From: Anaerolineaceae bacterium
Lineage (GTDB): Bacteria > Chloroflexota > Anaerolineae > Aggregatilineales > Phototrophicaceae
Reading direction: 5' to 3'
DNA length: 64,000 nucleotides
Assembly: GCA_016124855.1 (NCBI GenBank)
Contig: WGMX01000059.1
Coordinates: 1-64,000, forward strand
Shown here in pieces: positions 44,793-54,549 of this stretch; the stretch's first letter is position 1; each line of letters starts with the position of its first letter. The position numbers and the translations under genes are program-made. A model generated the notes under the pieces. It saw nothing but the letters and a program-made list of their open reading frames with translations, had not been told where the DNA came from and did no database searches.

Positions 44793-46586
44793 TTATATTT
44801 CACAGGTCGTCCACTGAAAATAATCCGACGATAGCGGCATTTTCGTCTTTGCCAGTAGTTTACCCCCGGCGGTATAAACGAGGAGCGTCGCTGCTCCATG
44901 AATGTTGACAACCAGCGCGACTTTTGAACTGTCCGCTGACCATAAGATGTGATCAAAATCGACACCCCATACCGCCTCTGGAATTTGCCACGCCTGCTGC
45001 CCATCACTGGACGCGACGACCAACCCTTTATAAAGCTCAGGATCGGTATTTGTGAAAACCGCATAACGATGGTCAGGTGACCAGAAAGGAACGAACTGGC
45101 CTCCGTCATAGAGTCCCGTAAGCGACGCGCCATCCACTTGAAATTGATATCGTCTCGTGCCTGTTAGATCATATATATCCCAACCCATTCGGGCAGCGAT
45201 GCGCGACTGCATCCAAAAGAACATAAATGTTTCAGGGTCTGACGGATTTGATTGCATGGCAAAGTTGTTCATGCCACTGGCGAGCTGCCGCCGTTCTCCG
45301 CTCTTCAAGTCCAACAGATAAACGTCAATGGCTTCGTTTTCCCACAACACCGTTAGCGCTTTATCGCGACTAGGAAGAAGATAATATTGGGTTAGCCATC
45401 CCTTAGCTTGCGCGGTCATCAAAACACTTTGCTGATTGTTTCGTGTATCCAGCTTGAATAGCGCCGTTGTGCCATCAGCCTGCTTTTGGGTGAAAATTAG
45501 GTCGTGTTCATTCCCTATGGTTTCTACGTGCACACCTGTATCTGTCGCCAGTGATTGATAACGGTCGGCTGCCGCATCATAGGCTGTTAGCTCGTTTTTT
45601 GTCGTCATGAAAATGAAACGGTCAGTTGCCGGTATCCACATAGAGGCTAAACTCTGTTGATCCGTCCCGACGTTGTTGAGTGACGCGGCAGAGCCATCCA
45701 CACCCACGACATCAATGAGGCCATCCACCCAACCCACCGCTGCCACGTAATGTAAATCGTCCGACCATAACAGCCTGCCGCTCCACCAATATTTTTTATC
45801 AGCCCGGACATAATTACGCAGATTGGCCGCACTGTCAGGATCAAGAATGATGACGTGGTTAGGGATTTGGGTTTCTGCCCATAGATAGGCCAATAAATGA
45901 CCGCGTGGCGACCACTGAAAAGCATCCATCGTCTCAAGTTCTTTGTGCCCTGTAATCACCTGTATCTGCTTGTCCGCTGCACGGATTAGCCACGCGTCAA
46001 AATAACTGGCCACCAGCAAATATTGACTATCAGGTGACCAACTTACATAGTGGATGAGGTTGAAGTCCGTTAATGGAATGAGGATACTGTCGCTGCCGTC
46101 AGCATTGGCAAGCACCAGCGAGAAGCGATCCGGCGCAGTTGATTTGTCAACCGAGTAATAGGCAAATTGACTGCCATCTGGTGACCAGAACACCGAATTG
46201 TTGGAAATCGCCGCCGGAAGATTAATGATCTTGCCCGTGCCAAGCGTTTCGACTGATGCGCTTGCAGGTATGGAAAAAACACGTTTAAGATGAAAAGTCT
46301 GCCGTATCCGATATTGACCGTTATCCGAAGCCGTGAAGACAGCGTCAGGAACCGCGCGTTTCGGGAACGACACTGCTAACGAACGGTTAGCATCCAGCAG
46401 CGTCGGATAGACACTTTGCTGATAATTACCGCTGTTGGCGAACCGCAGACAGGCTGTTTCTCCAGTCACAGTGTTCAGCCGCCATATCATCACGCTGCCC
46501 ATGACCAACACCAGCGTGAACCATAATGTAATAATCAGGCGGGTTAAGCGCCAGACGAGTCTCATTGAGCTGCTCATCTCAGTCAT
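44793..46586 (-). CDS. Membrane-anchored TolB/WD40-like beta-propeller protein
   Basis: A 597-residue exported protein. One helix at about residues 15-35 (LIITLWFTLVLVMGSVMIW) anchors it. Then NYQQSVYPTLL and many propeller repeats of the form WSPDGSQFAYYS, WSPDSQYLLVASY, WSPRGHLLAYLW, WSPDHRYAVFTN, WSADSSKVALVV, as in TolB and DPP-IV type propellers. No catalytic motif seen. Similar propeller proteins occur at 50857 and 54550 in this window. In-frame ATG codons at 46586, 46577 and 46565 are all possible starts. Confidence 0.75.
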   Translation of the reverse strand: MTEMSSSMRLVWRLTRLIITLWFTLVLVMGSVMIWRLNTVTGETACLRFANSGNYQQSVYPTLLDANRSLAVSFPKRAVPDAVFTASDNGQYRIRQTFHLKRVFSIPASASVETLGTGKIINLPAAISNNSVFWSPDGSQFAYYSVDKSTAPDRFSLVLANADGSDSILIPLTDFNLIHYVSWSPDSQYLLVASYFDAWLIRAADKQIQVITGHKELETMDAFQWSPRGHLLAYLWAETQIPNHVIILDPDSAANLRNYVRADKKYWWSGRLLWSDDLHYVAAVGWVDGLIDVVGVDGSAASLNNVGTDQQSLASMWIPATDRFIFMTTKNELTAYDAAADRYQSLATDTGVHVETIGNEHDLIFTQKQADGTTALFKLDTRNNQQSVLMTAQAKGWLTQYYLLPSRDKALTVLWENEAIDVYLLDLKSGERRQLASGMNNFAMQSNPSDPETFMFFWMQSRIAARMGWDIYDLTGTRRYQFQVDGASLTGLYDGGQFVPFWSPDHRYAVFTNTDPELYKGLVVASSDGQQAWQIPEAVWGVDFDHILWSADSSKVALVVNIHGAATLLVYTAGGKLLAKTKMPLSSDYFQWTTCEI

Positions 46587-46770
46587 TTCATCACATCTGC
46601 TTGATATGAACAGCCTAATCTGTTGAGGTAAGTCGTGTCAATCGGCGTCGGGTTAGCGCCGGGTATTCGGGGTTTGCGATAGACTCCGTCGTCTGGATTT
46701 GGCAAGAATGCCGCTGTTACAAATGGTTTTTGGCCTTTTGTATTTGTGTTTGACTGGCGACTAACGACCT

Positions 46771-46808
46771 GTGAATCAAAAGGGCGAACAGGTTTATTTG
46801 TTCGCCCT
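46771..46808 (-). terminator. Intrinsic terminator of the solute-binding protein gene
   Basis: AGGGCGAACA (46781-46790) and TGTTCGCCCT (46799-46808) form a perfect 10-bp stem with an 8-base loop. On the minus strand it is followed by TTTTGATTC. It lies 18 bases after the stop of the solute-binding gene. Confidence 0.85.
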
Positions 46809-46825
46809 GATGTTGAGGATGGGAT

Positions 46826-49489
46826 TTACGAACCCGAACTGCCCGTTATTGCGCCGAACAACGATTTCATGTTGGGGTCTACCTTTCCGGCGCAGTCAAT
46901 GTACTTGAGTTGGTTTCGCTGGTCTTCCGGCGAAAGCGCGTTTATACACTCCGTGAAGCCTTTTACATAACTTTCAGCCGTCGCCAAGTCACCAACCAGA
47001 TCACCATCATGCAGCACGTAGTTGTCGAAGGCCTTGTCTATCCAACGCTGAATTAAGAATGTCGAAGGGGATGCAGATGACAGCAGCGAGGGAAATGAAA
47101 TGGTGTTCGGGTCTTGCAACAGGATCACAAAGTTTTTGTAAAACACTGTTTCGTCCGGTTTTTGCATCGCGAGCACCGATGGGTCATCCAAAAGCGATAA
47201 CCGTGCGGGCATTCCTGTAAACAATTCAGGATGCCGCGAAAGGGTACTCAACCAGCGGTAGCAGCCGTCAGGGTTTTGCGAAATGGCGCTGACGTAAGCC
47301 GTTCCAATCGAATAGGTGGCGCCATTGTACGTGCTGCCCGTTGGATAAGTTGTCAACTTATATGGATCAGCACCTGCGTTAACCGCTGCACCAAAAGCAA
47401 ACCCGCTCAGTGATTCGGTGTAAATCGGCGCGCGGTCAGCTCCGGCGCTGATAAACGAGGCTAAACCATTACCCGCCAGTTCTCCATATTTGATATAGCC
47501 CTCTTTGGCGAGGTCAAGCACCTGTTGCAGCGCCGTAATGCTGTTGGCATCGGTGAAGTTGAAGGTCGGCGGGTTAGTGCGGTAATCAATCGGCAAACCA
47601 CCGTAAGCCGCTGTCAGCAGCAGCAGGTAAGTGCCGCCCACACCCTGCGCCTGAAACGGTGATTTATCAGGATTGGCTGCCTTGAGGGTCTTCAGGGCAT
47701 CCGCAAACTCGTTAATCGTCCAGCCGTTCTCGGGCAGCGGAACACCTGCCTTCTGGAAGGCTTCCGCGTCGTACTTCATCCCGTCCGGTTGAATCACAAT
47801 TGGCATGGCCCATGTTTTATTATCGCGCTGCACCTGTGGGAGAACACCATTGATGATGTCACCGCGGTCAAATGATGCGTCTGCGTCCATGAACGGGTCG
47901 AGGTTCAAAATCGTCGTCGGATCAATTTGTGGTACATAGTTCAACGGCAGATAGAAACAATCGAATTTCTTAGCCGACTGTTCTGGTTGGTTGATGCCGG
48001 TATCTAGTTTAATTTCACCGATTTGTGGATCACTATCGACGAAGTCTTTAATGACCTGATCCCACAGATCACGGTTCGGCATCGGACTGACCATCGAAAG
48101 CATCCCGAACTTCAGGCTGACTTCACCCTGACCCAAGACCGTTTGTGGGATGGGTGTTGCCACACTAACAATGAGGTTCGTATGCTTGTCTGCCGCTGCT
48201 TTTTGATTAGTTACCGCCAGCACTTCAGCATTTTGTAAAGCGGTGCGGGCATCCAGATTATCACTAACCATCTTGGCTAAGGCTTGCGTGATATAAGCAC
48301 TGTAGCGATCTTCGGAAGCTGGCAGACCATTTTGTAAGGCTTCTGCAATCATTGCCTGAGCTTCAGGCGAGGTTGGGCGAATCGCTGCAATCGCCGCGCC
48401 TGTGTCATCAGACGGTGGTGGCGGTTGAACACCGACCATACTTTGTCGGGCGGGCGACGCACTGAGGAAATTATTAGCAACAGCCGGAGCAAGACTTAAG
48501 AATTTCAGCAGTTTATAGGCTTGTTCAGGATAGAGTGTGCCGGAGCTAATCACGAAACCTTGCGCGTTGATGCCTGCCTTGCCACCGGGCAGTAGGGATG
48601 CTCCCGGCGGGTTGGCCTCGCCCGTTAGCAAACCCGAAAGGCCGAAACTGCCGGTGATGCGCATCGGTACGTCTGCCACCTGTCCGCTAAAAGTGGGCGA
48701 CACAACACCGTCCTGTTCCAGCTTGGCGAGTGTTGTCAGGATTGGCTCTAAATCCGGATTGCTGAACAATGGTGCGTTGGGAGTAACGCTGCTGTCATAC
48801 AAACTTGCGCCCAACAAGCTGCGTACCAGCAAACCAGTGTAATCACCAAACATGACCAGAGCTGGTTTCGTCACTTTGCCGTTCGGGTCTTTTTCGACCA
48901 ATGCCCGTGCGGCTCGATCCAGATCATCAACTGTCCATGCGCCGCTTGGATAGGCGATTCCCGCTTTATCAAAGGCTTCTTTGTTATAGGCCAATGACAC
49001 CACATCGGTAGACACTGGAATCATCCACACTTTGCCATCCCACTGCACCGACTGCCAGACATCAGGGAAGAAGTCGTCGGGATTCAGGTCGGTATCGGCA
49101 GCCGTCAGGGGTGAAAGATCAAGGAAATACCCCGCCTCGGCGGCTTCTGGTGACAAATTGCTGCTGCCCATAAAGTTCACATCCGCTGCGCTCATGTATT
49201 TTTCTACGGCTTCGAAATGTTTTGCCACATCCGCCGTCGCTGGTGGGAAATCAGGGAAGCCCGTCGGCACTGTCTGCACCTTGATGCCGGGATTTTGTTC
49301 CTCGAATTGGGCGATCAATTCCGGTGTGATGATGGTTTCGACGAACTGCGGCAGTCCTAATGTAATGGTTACGGAATCCTGTGCGCGTAAAGCTGCCATC
49401 GGTGCGGTTAACAGTGCCAGCAGCACCATCAAAATGACTACACGCGCCCATCGAGCGCGCAGCATTGCAAATAATCGTTGTGAACGCAT
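46826..49489 (-). CDS. Fused tandem extracellular solute-binding protein (family 1)
   Basis: An 887-residue exported protein. Signal peptide residues about 10-36 (VVILMVLLALLTAPMAALRAQ). Two solute-binding domains of the sugar-type follow: the first (about 38-445) has ITPELIAQFEEQNPGIKVQTV, AYNKEAFDKAGIAYPSGAWTVDDLDRAA; the second (about 455-885) has the matching KYDAEAFQKAGVPLPENGWTINEFADAL, VQRDNKTWAMPIV. Both end in a segment resembling PARQS/SRHPELF. The start is set by AAGGAA 6 bases before ATG 49489. Normal family members have one domain of about 420 residues. No permease or ATPase is adjacent. The fusion may dock two ligands or two binding sites to one transporter. Confidence 0.85.
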   Translation of the reverse strand: MRSQRLFAMLRARWARVVILMVLLALLTAPMAALRAQDSVTITLGLPQFVETIITPELIAQFEEQNPGIKVQTVPTGFPDFPPATADVAKHFEAVEKYMSAADVNFMGSSNLSPEAAEAGYFLDLSPLTAADTDLNPDDFFPDVWQSVQWDGKVWMIPVSTDVVSLAYNKEAFDKAGIAYPSGAWTVDDLDRAARALVEKDPNGKVTKPALVMFGDYTGLLVRSLLGASLYDSSVTPNAPLFSNPDLEPILTTLAKLEQDGVVSPTFSGQVADVPMRITGSFGLSGLLTGEANPPGASLLPGGKAGINAQGFVISSGTLYPEQAYKLLKFLSLAPAVANNFLSASPARQSMVGVQPPPPSDDTGAAIAAIRPTSPEAQAMIAEALQNGLPASEDRYSAYITQALAKMVSDNLDARTALQNAEVLAVTNQKAAADKHTNLIVSVATPIPQTVLGQGEVSLKFGMLSMVSPMPNRDLWDQVIKDFVDSDPQIGEIKLDTGINQPEQSAKKFDCFYLPLNYVPQIDPTTILNLDPFMDADASFDRGDIINGVLPQVQRDNKTWAMPIVIQPDGMKYDAEAFQKAGVPLPENGWTINEFADALKTLKAANPDKSPFQAQGVGGTYLLLLTAAYGGLPIDYRTNPPTFNFTDANSITALQQVLDLAKEGYIKYGELAGNGLASFISAGADRAPIYTESLSGFAFGAAVNAGADPYKLTTYPTGSTYNGATYSIGTAYVSAISQNPDGCYRWLSTLSRHPELFTGMPARLSLLDDPSVLAMQKPDETVFYKNFVILLQDPNTISFPSLLSSASPSTFLIQRWIDKAFDNYVLHDGDLVGDLATAESYVKGFTECINALSPEDQRNQLKYIDCAGKVDPNMKSLFGAITGSSGS

Positions 49490-49652
49490 AGTACTTTCCT
49501 TAATCAATTTTGAATTCAAAATCGGCGCGAGACTGATCTATTACTCTGTACGCAAACAGGCATGTATTGGTCGCGCGTCTGGTGCAATCTATTCAAGATT
49601 TATAGCGAGGTTGTTACACGAAAAGAGGATTGTTTATGGTCGCTCAAGGTTA

Positions 49653-50087
49653 TCAATATGGCCAGTTGCGATAACGGAGGTTGTCTTTAAGCGTAGCTAA
49701 TAGTGTGGGTAAGTTGGTCAAATGGGCGGCGTGGATTTCCAGCACCTTGCGACCCTGTTGATCCCAAATGGTGAGGAGTCGACGCTGCGGGCGATTATCC
49801 AAATACCAGTTGTCGAGTTCTTCAAATGAACGGTAGCGCCATCTATGCAGGCGGATGTGCAAACCTTCTGGCAGCACATCGACCCCTTCGCGCCAGATGT
49901 AAAGCGCGGGCAGTGCCATGCCGATTAAGGGCAGCAGCAAGCGCGGGTCAGCCAAATGCAAGCTGATGCCCCGCGCCACGATGAGACTGAGGAACAGAAT
50001 TAACGCTGGCGTGACCCATAAAGCCGCCAGCGCGCAGCGATAACCTTTGGGCAAACGGTGACGGCTGAGGACAGGTTGTGGAGACAT
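49653..50087 (-). CDS. Small membrane protein with PH-like cytoplasmic part
   Basis: A 144-residue protein. Two hydrophobic helices (ALAALWVTPALILFLSLIVA and LLLPLIGMALPALYIW), then a soluble C-terminal 80 residues: EGVDVLPEGLHIRLHRWRYRSFEELDNWYL ... RRLLTIWDQQGRKVLEIHAAHL, typical of a bacterial PH-like (YcxB/YdbS-type) fold. Function unknown. It starts 3 bases after the stop of the related gene at 50091. Confidence 0.72.
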   Translation of the reverse strand: MSPQPVLSRHRLPKGYRCALAALWVTPALILFLSLIVARGISLHLADPRLLLPLIGMALPALYIWREGVDVLPEGLHIRLHRWRYRSFEELDNWYLDNRPQRRLLTIWDQQGRKVLEIHAAHLTNLPTLLATLKDNLRYRNWPY

Positions 50088-50090
50088 GGG

Positions 50091-50849
50091 TCATACTCCA
50101 AAACGGTCTCTTTGATGATTTTTCATGGTGGAATGGGCGACTTCCAAAAAGCCACCGACGTTATCCACCGTATGCATATTATAAGCCTTTACCTTCTGAA
50201 AGTTACCTGATTTAGCCCGTTGAAATACCACCAATTGTTGGCCCTGTAAGCGGACATCCACATCCGACCACGCGATTTCTTTTTTATCAACTTCGACGCC
50301 ACCCGGCCACACCGTCAAAGCTGGATGCAGTACAACGGGACGTTCTTCGCGGATAGCGCGGGCGATAAACACGCCAGTCACCCGCGCAGCATATTGCCGG
50401 ATGTACTTTGCCCATTCCGAGAGATCACCATAGCGGTTGTCGATTTTGAGGACACGACCATCTTGCATCGTCAGGCGCAGCACACGCGTGCCTTCGCGGT
50501 ACGTATGCAAGCCGCCCCAACCATATTTGACAGTATCCTTGCCGACTGTGCGCACCAGCCCTTGATTATAGAGTTTGAGCGTTTCGTTCTTACCACGCGT
50601 CCAATAGATAAAGTTAATGAGCGCGCGAATGAAAAATAAGATGCCGAGCAGCGATACGACGAGTATCAGCGGCAGCCACAAGCCGTCCGGCAGCGTGCCG
50701 AGGTTACTGGATTCGTTAATTGTCCAAACACCCATCAATGCGGTAATAAGACCCAGTATCGACAGCCATGCACGGCGAAAAAACGGCTTCCGATTGAGCG
50801 TGGTTTCCATGATGAGTTTAGGGGGTTGTGGGAGTGGTTTTGCTGGCAT
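50091..50849 (-). CDS. Membrane protein with PH-like domain
   Basis: A 252-residue protein. Helices at about 27-45 (AWLSILGLITALMGVWTI) and 55-80 (WLPLILVVSLLGILFFIRALI). Then a soluble part with ETLKLYNQGLVRTVGKDTVKYGWGG and GGVEVDKKEIAWSDVDVRLQGQQLVVFQRAKSG, the pattern of a PH-like fold, as in its downstream neighbour. It starts 7 bases after the stop of the SH3/WD40 gene. Its longer start is 50849; a shorter one at 50810 has no ribosome site. These two and the SH3/WD40 gene form one operon. Confidence 0.72.
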   Translation of the reverse strand: MPAKPLPQPPKLIMETTLNRKPFFRRAWLSILGLITALMGVWTINESSNLGTLPDGLWLPLILVVSLLGILFFIRALINFIYWTRGKNETLKLYNQGLVRTVGKDTVKYGWGGLHTYREGTRVLRLTMQDGRVLKIDNRYGDLSEWAKYIRQYAARVTGVFIARAIREERPVVLHPALTVWPGGVEVDKKEIAWSDVDVRLQGQQLVVFQRAKSGNFQKVKAYNMHTVDNVGGFLEVAHSTMKNHQRDRFGV

Positions 50850-50856
50850 AATTGCT

Positions 50857-52056
50857 TTACCCTGCTGCCTCCGTTGTCGCCACTAGGATTACGCTGCTGC
50901 CATTTTGATCGCGAGCAATAAGGTGGATGCCGTCGGCTGTAAAAGCTAGACGGATAATGGGCGTACTCATCACGTTCAAGGTGGCGAGTGCTGTACCGTC
51001 AGAGGCATTCCACAACCGCACCGTTTTATCTGCCCCTCCGCTGGCAATCAATGTGCCATCCGGACTAAATGTGACCGATGTTACCGGGCCAGTGTGTCCG
51101 GTCATGCGCCGGATTTCGCGGCTGGTGGTGGATTGCGAGGTCAAATCAAACAGCCGTAGGTCACCGTTTTCGAAACCTGCTGCTAGAACTGTCGAAGCAG
51201 CGTTAAAACTCAAGCTGCTGATTTTAACGTCATTTTCGGGAAAGGATGTAATCTGCGTTTGTGAGCGAATATCGGAAATAACAATCGAGTCATCCAGTGT
51301 CCACGCATACAGCTTGCCATCGTTAGAAAGCGCCAAAGGTGTATTAAACGTCAATAAGACGTTTACTTGGGCAGCATTATCAGTGGTGATGACCACGTTA
51401 TCCGGTATGGGCGCGGTCGGGGTAAGGCTGATATCGGCAGGTTCCAGCCAATAAGTGCCGCCCTGACCTTCACCTGTCCAGCCGATCAGATTGTTATAGT
51501 TAATTTGCCACCAAACGATTTTGTCGAGTGTGGTGCAGCGCGGACCGTCTATCACAATCAAGGTGTCATTGGGCGGGATTTGACCGAGCAATTTGCTGCT
51601 GCTGCCCGGTTGTTCACGGATGACGTTGGGCAAGCCGTTGGCTATTACGCGTGCCTGAATGCCTTTGCTCAGTCGTGGTGCTAAGAAATTCGCGTCATTA
51701 GGCGGCGGGCATGGTGGAATGGAGGCCGGGGCGGGCGCGGTGCCGCACAGAACTACGATGCTCTTGTCATCCGAGACACGGTAATCATAGACGGTTCCAG
51801 CATAGGTGATAATGAACTGGAAGCCACCGGTTAGCACATCCGCGTAAGCAATGCCCGGCTGTGGACAGCCTAGCGCGGGCGAGGGATAAACACTTTGCTG
51901 ATAATTCCATTCGGCTACTTGCGAGAGGGTTACCGTGCGATTGACACGGTTGCTCAAGTCTTCAAGCGCGGCATTTATTGGATCAGGCGGGCTTTGCGCC
52001 AGCGCGGGAATGGCCGAGAAGACAATTCCCAATACAATAACCAAGCGTTTGAACAT
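50857..52056 (-). CDS. Secreted SH3 - WD40 protein
   Basis: A 399-residue protein. Signal peptide 1-20 (LVIVLGIVFSAIPALAQ). Residues 50-110 hold ALGCPQPGIAYADVLTGGFQ, YDYRVS and VLC, a small domain widespread in Chloroflexota and Cyanobacteria of unknown role. An SH3b domain follows (about 125-205, RVIANGLPNVIREQPGSSSKLLGQIPP ... IGWTGEGQGGTYWLEP), then WD40 repeats (LSFNAASTVLAAGFENGDLRLFD, TGHTGPVTSVTFSPDGTLIASGGADKTVRLWN). First gene of a three-gene operon. A surface or wall-associated binding role is inferred. Confidence 0.82.
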   Translation of the reverse strand: MFKRLVIVLGIVFSAIPALAQSPPDPINAALEDLSNRVNRTVTLSQVAEWNYQQSVYPSPALGCPQPGIAYADVLTGGFQFIITYAGTVYDYRVSDDKSIVVLCGTAPAPASIPPCPPPNDANFLAPRLSKGIQARVIANGLPNVIREQPGSSSKLLGQIPPNDTLIVIDGPRCTTLDKIVWWQINYNNLIGWTGEGQGGTYWLEPADISLTPTAPIPDNVVITTDNAAQVNVLLTFNTPLALSNDGKLYAWTLDDSIVISDIRSQTQITSFPENDVKISSLSFNAASTVLAAGFENGDLRLFDLTSQSTTSREIRRMTGHTGPVTSVTFSPDGTLIASGGADKTVRLWNASDGTALATLNVMSTPIIRLAFTADGIHLIARDQNGSSVILVATTEAAG

Positions 52057-52220
52057 AGATAAAATCCTCTATCCATAATAGCGCCAGACATAGTGCGATT
52101 TTAACACTAAACAGACTGTGATGTCTTATGTCTGCGTTCAACGTGGTCTGAAAGGGCGTTGGCGACAGAACATAATCCGGTCATAATGGATTTTCTTCGG
52201 CACAGGAAGGGGAAACAACC

Positions 52221-52727
52221 ATGAACAAACAGGACGCGCTGCGGCTATTTGACTACAATTTTTGGGCAGATCATAAAGTGTGGGGGCATATCACTGCTTT
52301 GAGTGAAGAACAGTTCAAGCGTCCGAGTGATTACTCGATTGGTTCGGTGCATAAACAAGTTGTACATATGATGGATGCTGAGGCCGTTTGGTTAGCCAGA
52401 GTTCGTGCCGCAACACCTGAAATTTTTCATGAAGCTGATGTTTTCCCGACGCGCGACTCAATCCGCATCCGTTGGGATGAAGTGGAAGCCAACTGGCGCA
52501 GCTATTTGAACAGCCTGCCTGAGGGTGATATTCAAGGTACAGCCGAGTACATCAGCCGCACCGATGGGCGCTTGTATCGGACACCGATATGGGAGTCGTT
52601 GATGCAGATCATTAACCACAGCACCGATCATCGTTCGCAAATTTTGGCACTCATTCATCAACTTGGCGGCGAGACTTCCGCGCATGATTTCATTTACTAT
52701 ACGTGGGCGCATCCGGCGGATGTGTAA
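52221..52727 (+). CDS. DinB family protein
   Basis: A 168-residue four-helix bundle of the DinB/YfiT family, likely a metal-dependent thiol transferase. Hallmarks: RLFDYNFWADHKVWGHI, SVHKQVVHMMDAEAVWLAR with a His ligand, and IINHSTDHRSQILALIHQLG with two further His ligands. The family's bacillithiol or mycothiol link is established for some members; the substrate here is unknown. AGGAAGGGG precedes the start. Confidence 0.9.
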   Translation: MNKQDALRLFDYNFWADHKVWGHITALSEEQFKRPSDYSIGSVHKQVVHMMDAEAVWLARVRAATPEIFHEADVFPTRDSIRIRWDEVEANWRSYLNSLPEGDIQGTAEYISRTDGRLYRTPIWESLMQIINHSTDHRSQILALIHQLGGETSAHDFIYYTWAHPADV

Positions 52728-52774
52728 AACGGATGTAGAGCCGGTGGATTTGCCAGCGGCAAAGCCTTGCGCCC

Positions 52775-53113
52775 CTACTGCTGCCAGACGTAGAGCAAAA
52801 TCTGGTTCACGATGACCAGAACAATGAAGATTACCGCCCATGTTGGTTGACCTGCAATCACCAGCGCAAGCGCCGCTAGACCGAACATGGCCAACTCCAA
52901 AATGGTGCGCGGTAGACGTGGCAGCCGACGTGCAGAATTCGGCGCGTTGAATATGCCCCAAATTACAATCGCCACAAGCGGAACACCCAAACCCAAAAGC
53001 CAGTGGACAAGTGCGGAGTCGCCTGTATTAAATCCCCAATAACCGAATGCCACCAACATCAATAATTCCAGTAAGAAAGCCAGCCCGAGATTAAGCGCTT
53101 TAAGAACTGCCAT
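52775..53113 (-). CDS. YrdB family membrane protein (DUF2568)
   Basis: A 112-residue protein with four hydrophobic helices: LAFLLELLMLVAFGYWGF, LGVPLVAIVIWGIFNAP, LELAMFGLAALALVIAG and VIFIVLVIVNQILLYV. The AFGYWGF and GIFNAP patterns are family marks. Function unknown. GGGGAG precedes the ATG. Convergent with dinB and divergent from purU. Confidence 0.85.
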   Translation of the reverse strand: MAVLKALNLGLAFLLELLMLVAFGYWGFNTGDSALVHWLLGLGVPLVAIVIWGIFNAPNSARRLPRLPRTILELAMFGLAALALVIAGQPTWAVIFIVLVIVNQILLYVWQQ

Positions 53114-53235
53114 ATCATTTATCTCCCCATTTGGATGTCGTTCTAAGTGACATTAGCCTATCTCCACCAAAACTTAACACAAGTGTGGTATTGTCATGCC
53201 ACATATCGGCTCTATTCGAATAGGCAAGTATTATC

Positions 53236-54114
53236 GTGGATGCGCCTTCCCTTATAAACCCACCGTTAGCAGCAACCTTGTTGATTTCCTGCCCCGACCG
53301 CAAAGGATTGGTGGCAGCAGTAACCGATTTTATCTCGCGACACAACGGCAATATTTTACAGCTTGACCAGCATGTGGACACGCAGGAAAACGTGTTTTTC
53401 ATGCGCGTCGAGTGGGATTTGGAGAACTTCCAAGTCAAGCGCGAGGATATTGCCACACGCTTTGGCGAAATCGCCGCACCTTTCGAGATGACATGGCAGA
53501 TTCACTTCTCCGACCAGATTCCGCGGATGGCGATTTTTGTATCGAAGGAATCCCACTGTCTTTATGACATCCTCTACCGTCAGCAATCTGGCGAGTGGAA
53601 AGTTGAGATTCCGGTGATCATCAGCAATCATCCCGATATGGGTGAGCTTGCGGCCAAGTTCGGTATTCCGTACCGTGTTGTGCCGATCAACAAGGACACC
53701 AAAGCCGAAGCCGAACAAGCTCAGTTGGCACTGCTGGATGAATTTAAGCCTGACCTCATCGTCTTAGCGCGTTATATGCAGATCATTTCGGAGAATTTTG
53801 TCAGCCATTATCCCAACAGCATCATCAACATTCACCACTCGTTTTTGCCGGCATTCGCCGGAGCTAAACCGTATCATCGGGCGCACGGACGCGGCGTGAA
53901 AATCATCGGTGCAAGCAGTCATTATGTCACTGCTGAATTAGATGCTGGCCCAATCATTGAGCAGGACATCATGCGGGTGAACCACCGTGACTCGGTTGCA
54001 GATTTGGTACGCAAGGGCAAGGACGTGGAGAAGCTGGTTCTCTCGCGGGCGATTCGTTATCACCTGAACCATCAGGTGTTGGTTTATAACAACAAAACGG
54101 TCATTTTTGCGTGA
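53236..54114 (+). CDS. purU: Formyltetrahydrofolate deformylase
   Basis: A 292-residue enzyme that hydrolyses 10-formyl-THF to THF and formate, supplying formate for purine synthesis. The N-terminal ACT domain (about 12-85, SCPDRKGLVAAVTDFISRHNGNI) senses glycine/methionine. The formyltransferase-fold domain holds MAIFVSKESHCLYDIL, ARYMQIISENF, SIINIHHSFLPAF with N198 and H200, and ELDAGPIIEQD with D236, the full catalytic triad. GTG 53236 is the first in-frame start; no strong ribosome site is seen. Confidence 0.95.
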   Translation: MDAPSLINPPLAATLLISCPDRKGLVAAVTDFISRHNGNILQLDQHVDTQENVFFMRVEWDLENFQVKREDIATRFGEIAAPFEMTWQIHFSDQIPRMAIFVSKESHCLYDILYRQQSGEWKVEIPVIISNHPDMGELAAKFGIPYRVVPINKDTKAEAEQAQLALLDEFKPDLIVLARYMQIISENFVSHYPNSIINIHHSFLPAFAGAKPYHRAHGRGVKIIGASSHYVTAELDAGPIIEQDIMRVNHRDSVADLVRKGKDVEKLVLSRAIRYHLNHQVLVYNNKTVIFA

Positions 54115-54118
54115 GGGA

Positions 54119-54415
54119 TTATACGCCGCGCAGGCGGGCGATGAGGCGTTGAACCATGCTGCGGTCGGCGGCAGGTCTTGGCTGCGGACGCTGCGTCTGT
54201 TGGCTTTGTTGGACGCGGACAAGCTCACGCAGGCGGGATGTTTCGCTAAAGAGGGTCATGCGGTGAACGGTTTCGCCGTTTACGGTGTACCACTCGGCAA
54301 ACATGTGTACGACCTGCGCATCGCGCCCGTAAACCTGACGATAGGCGCTCTGAAACGAATCGACAATGTATTGGGGTGTTAGGGTGGTACTATCATGATC
54401 GTATTGCATAGCCAC
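54119..54415 (-). CDS. Small hypothetical protein
   Basis: A 98-residue protein of unknown family: LTPQYIVDSFQSAYRQVYGRDAQVVHMFAEWYTVNGETVHRMTLFSE, then a Gln/Arg-rich end. The EWYTVNGE... pattern suggests a compact beta fold. It converges on purU with a gap of 4 bases. A frame on the other strand at 54107 is a shadow without motifs. Confidence 0.6.
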   Translation of the reverse strand: MAMQYDHDSTTLTPQYIVDSFQSAYRQVYGRDAQVVHMFAEWYTVNGETVHRMTLFSETSRLRELVRVQQSQQTQRPQPRPAADRSMVQRLIARLRGV

Positions 54416-54549
54416 TTCAAATCATCTACTATCCAATATGCCGTACTCGGTTCTGGTCAGAAAACTGGTGTAGCGAACCTCTGAGTCTCATCATAAACCC
54501 GTAATGATTATATGAAACATAAAAATCATATATTTACGTATTTTTCATA

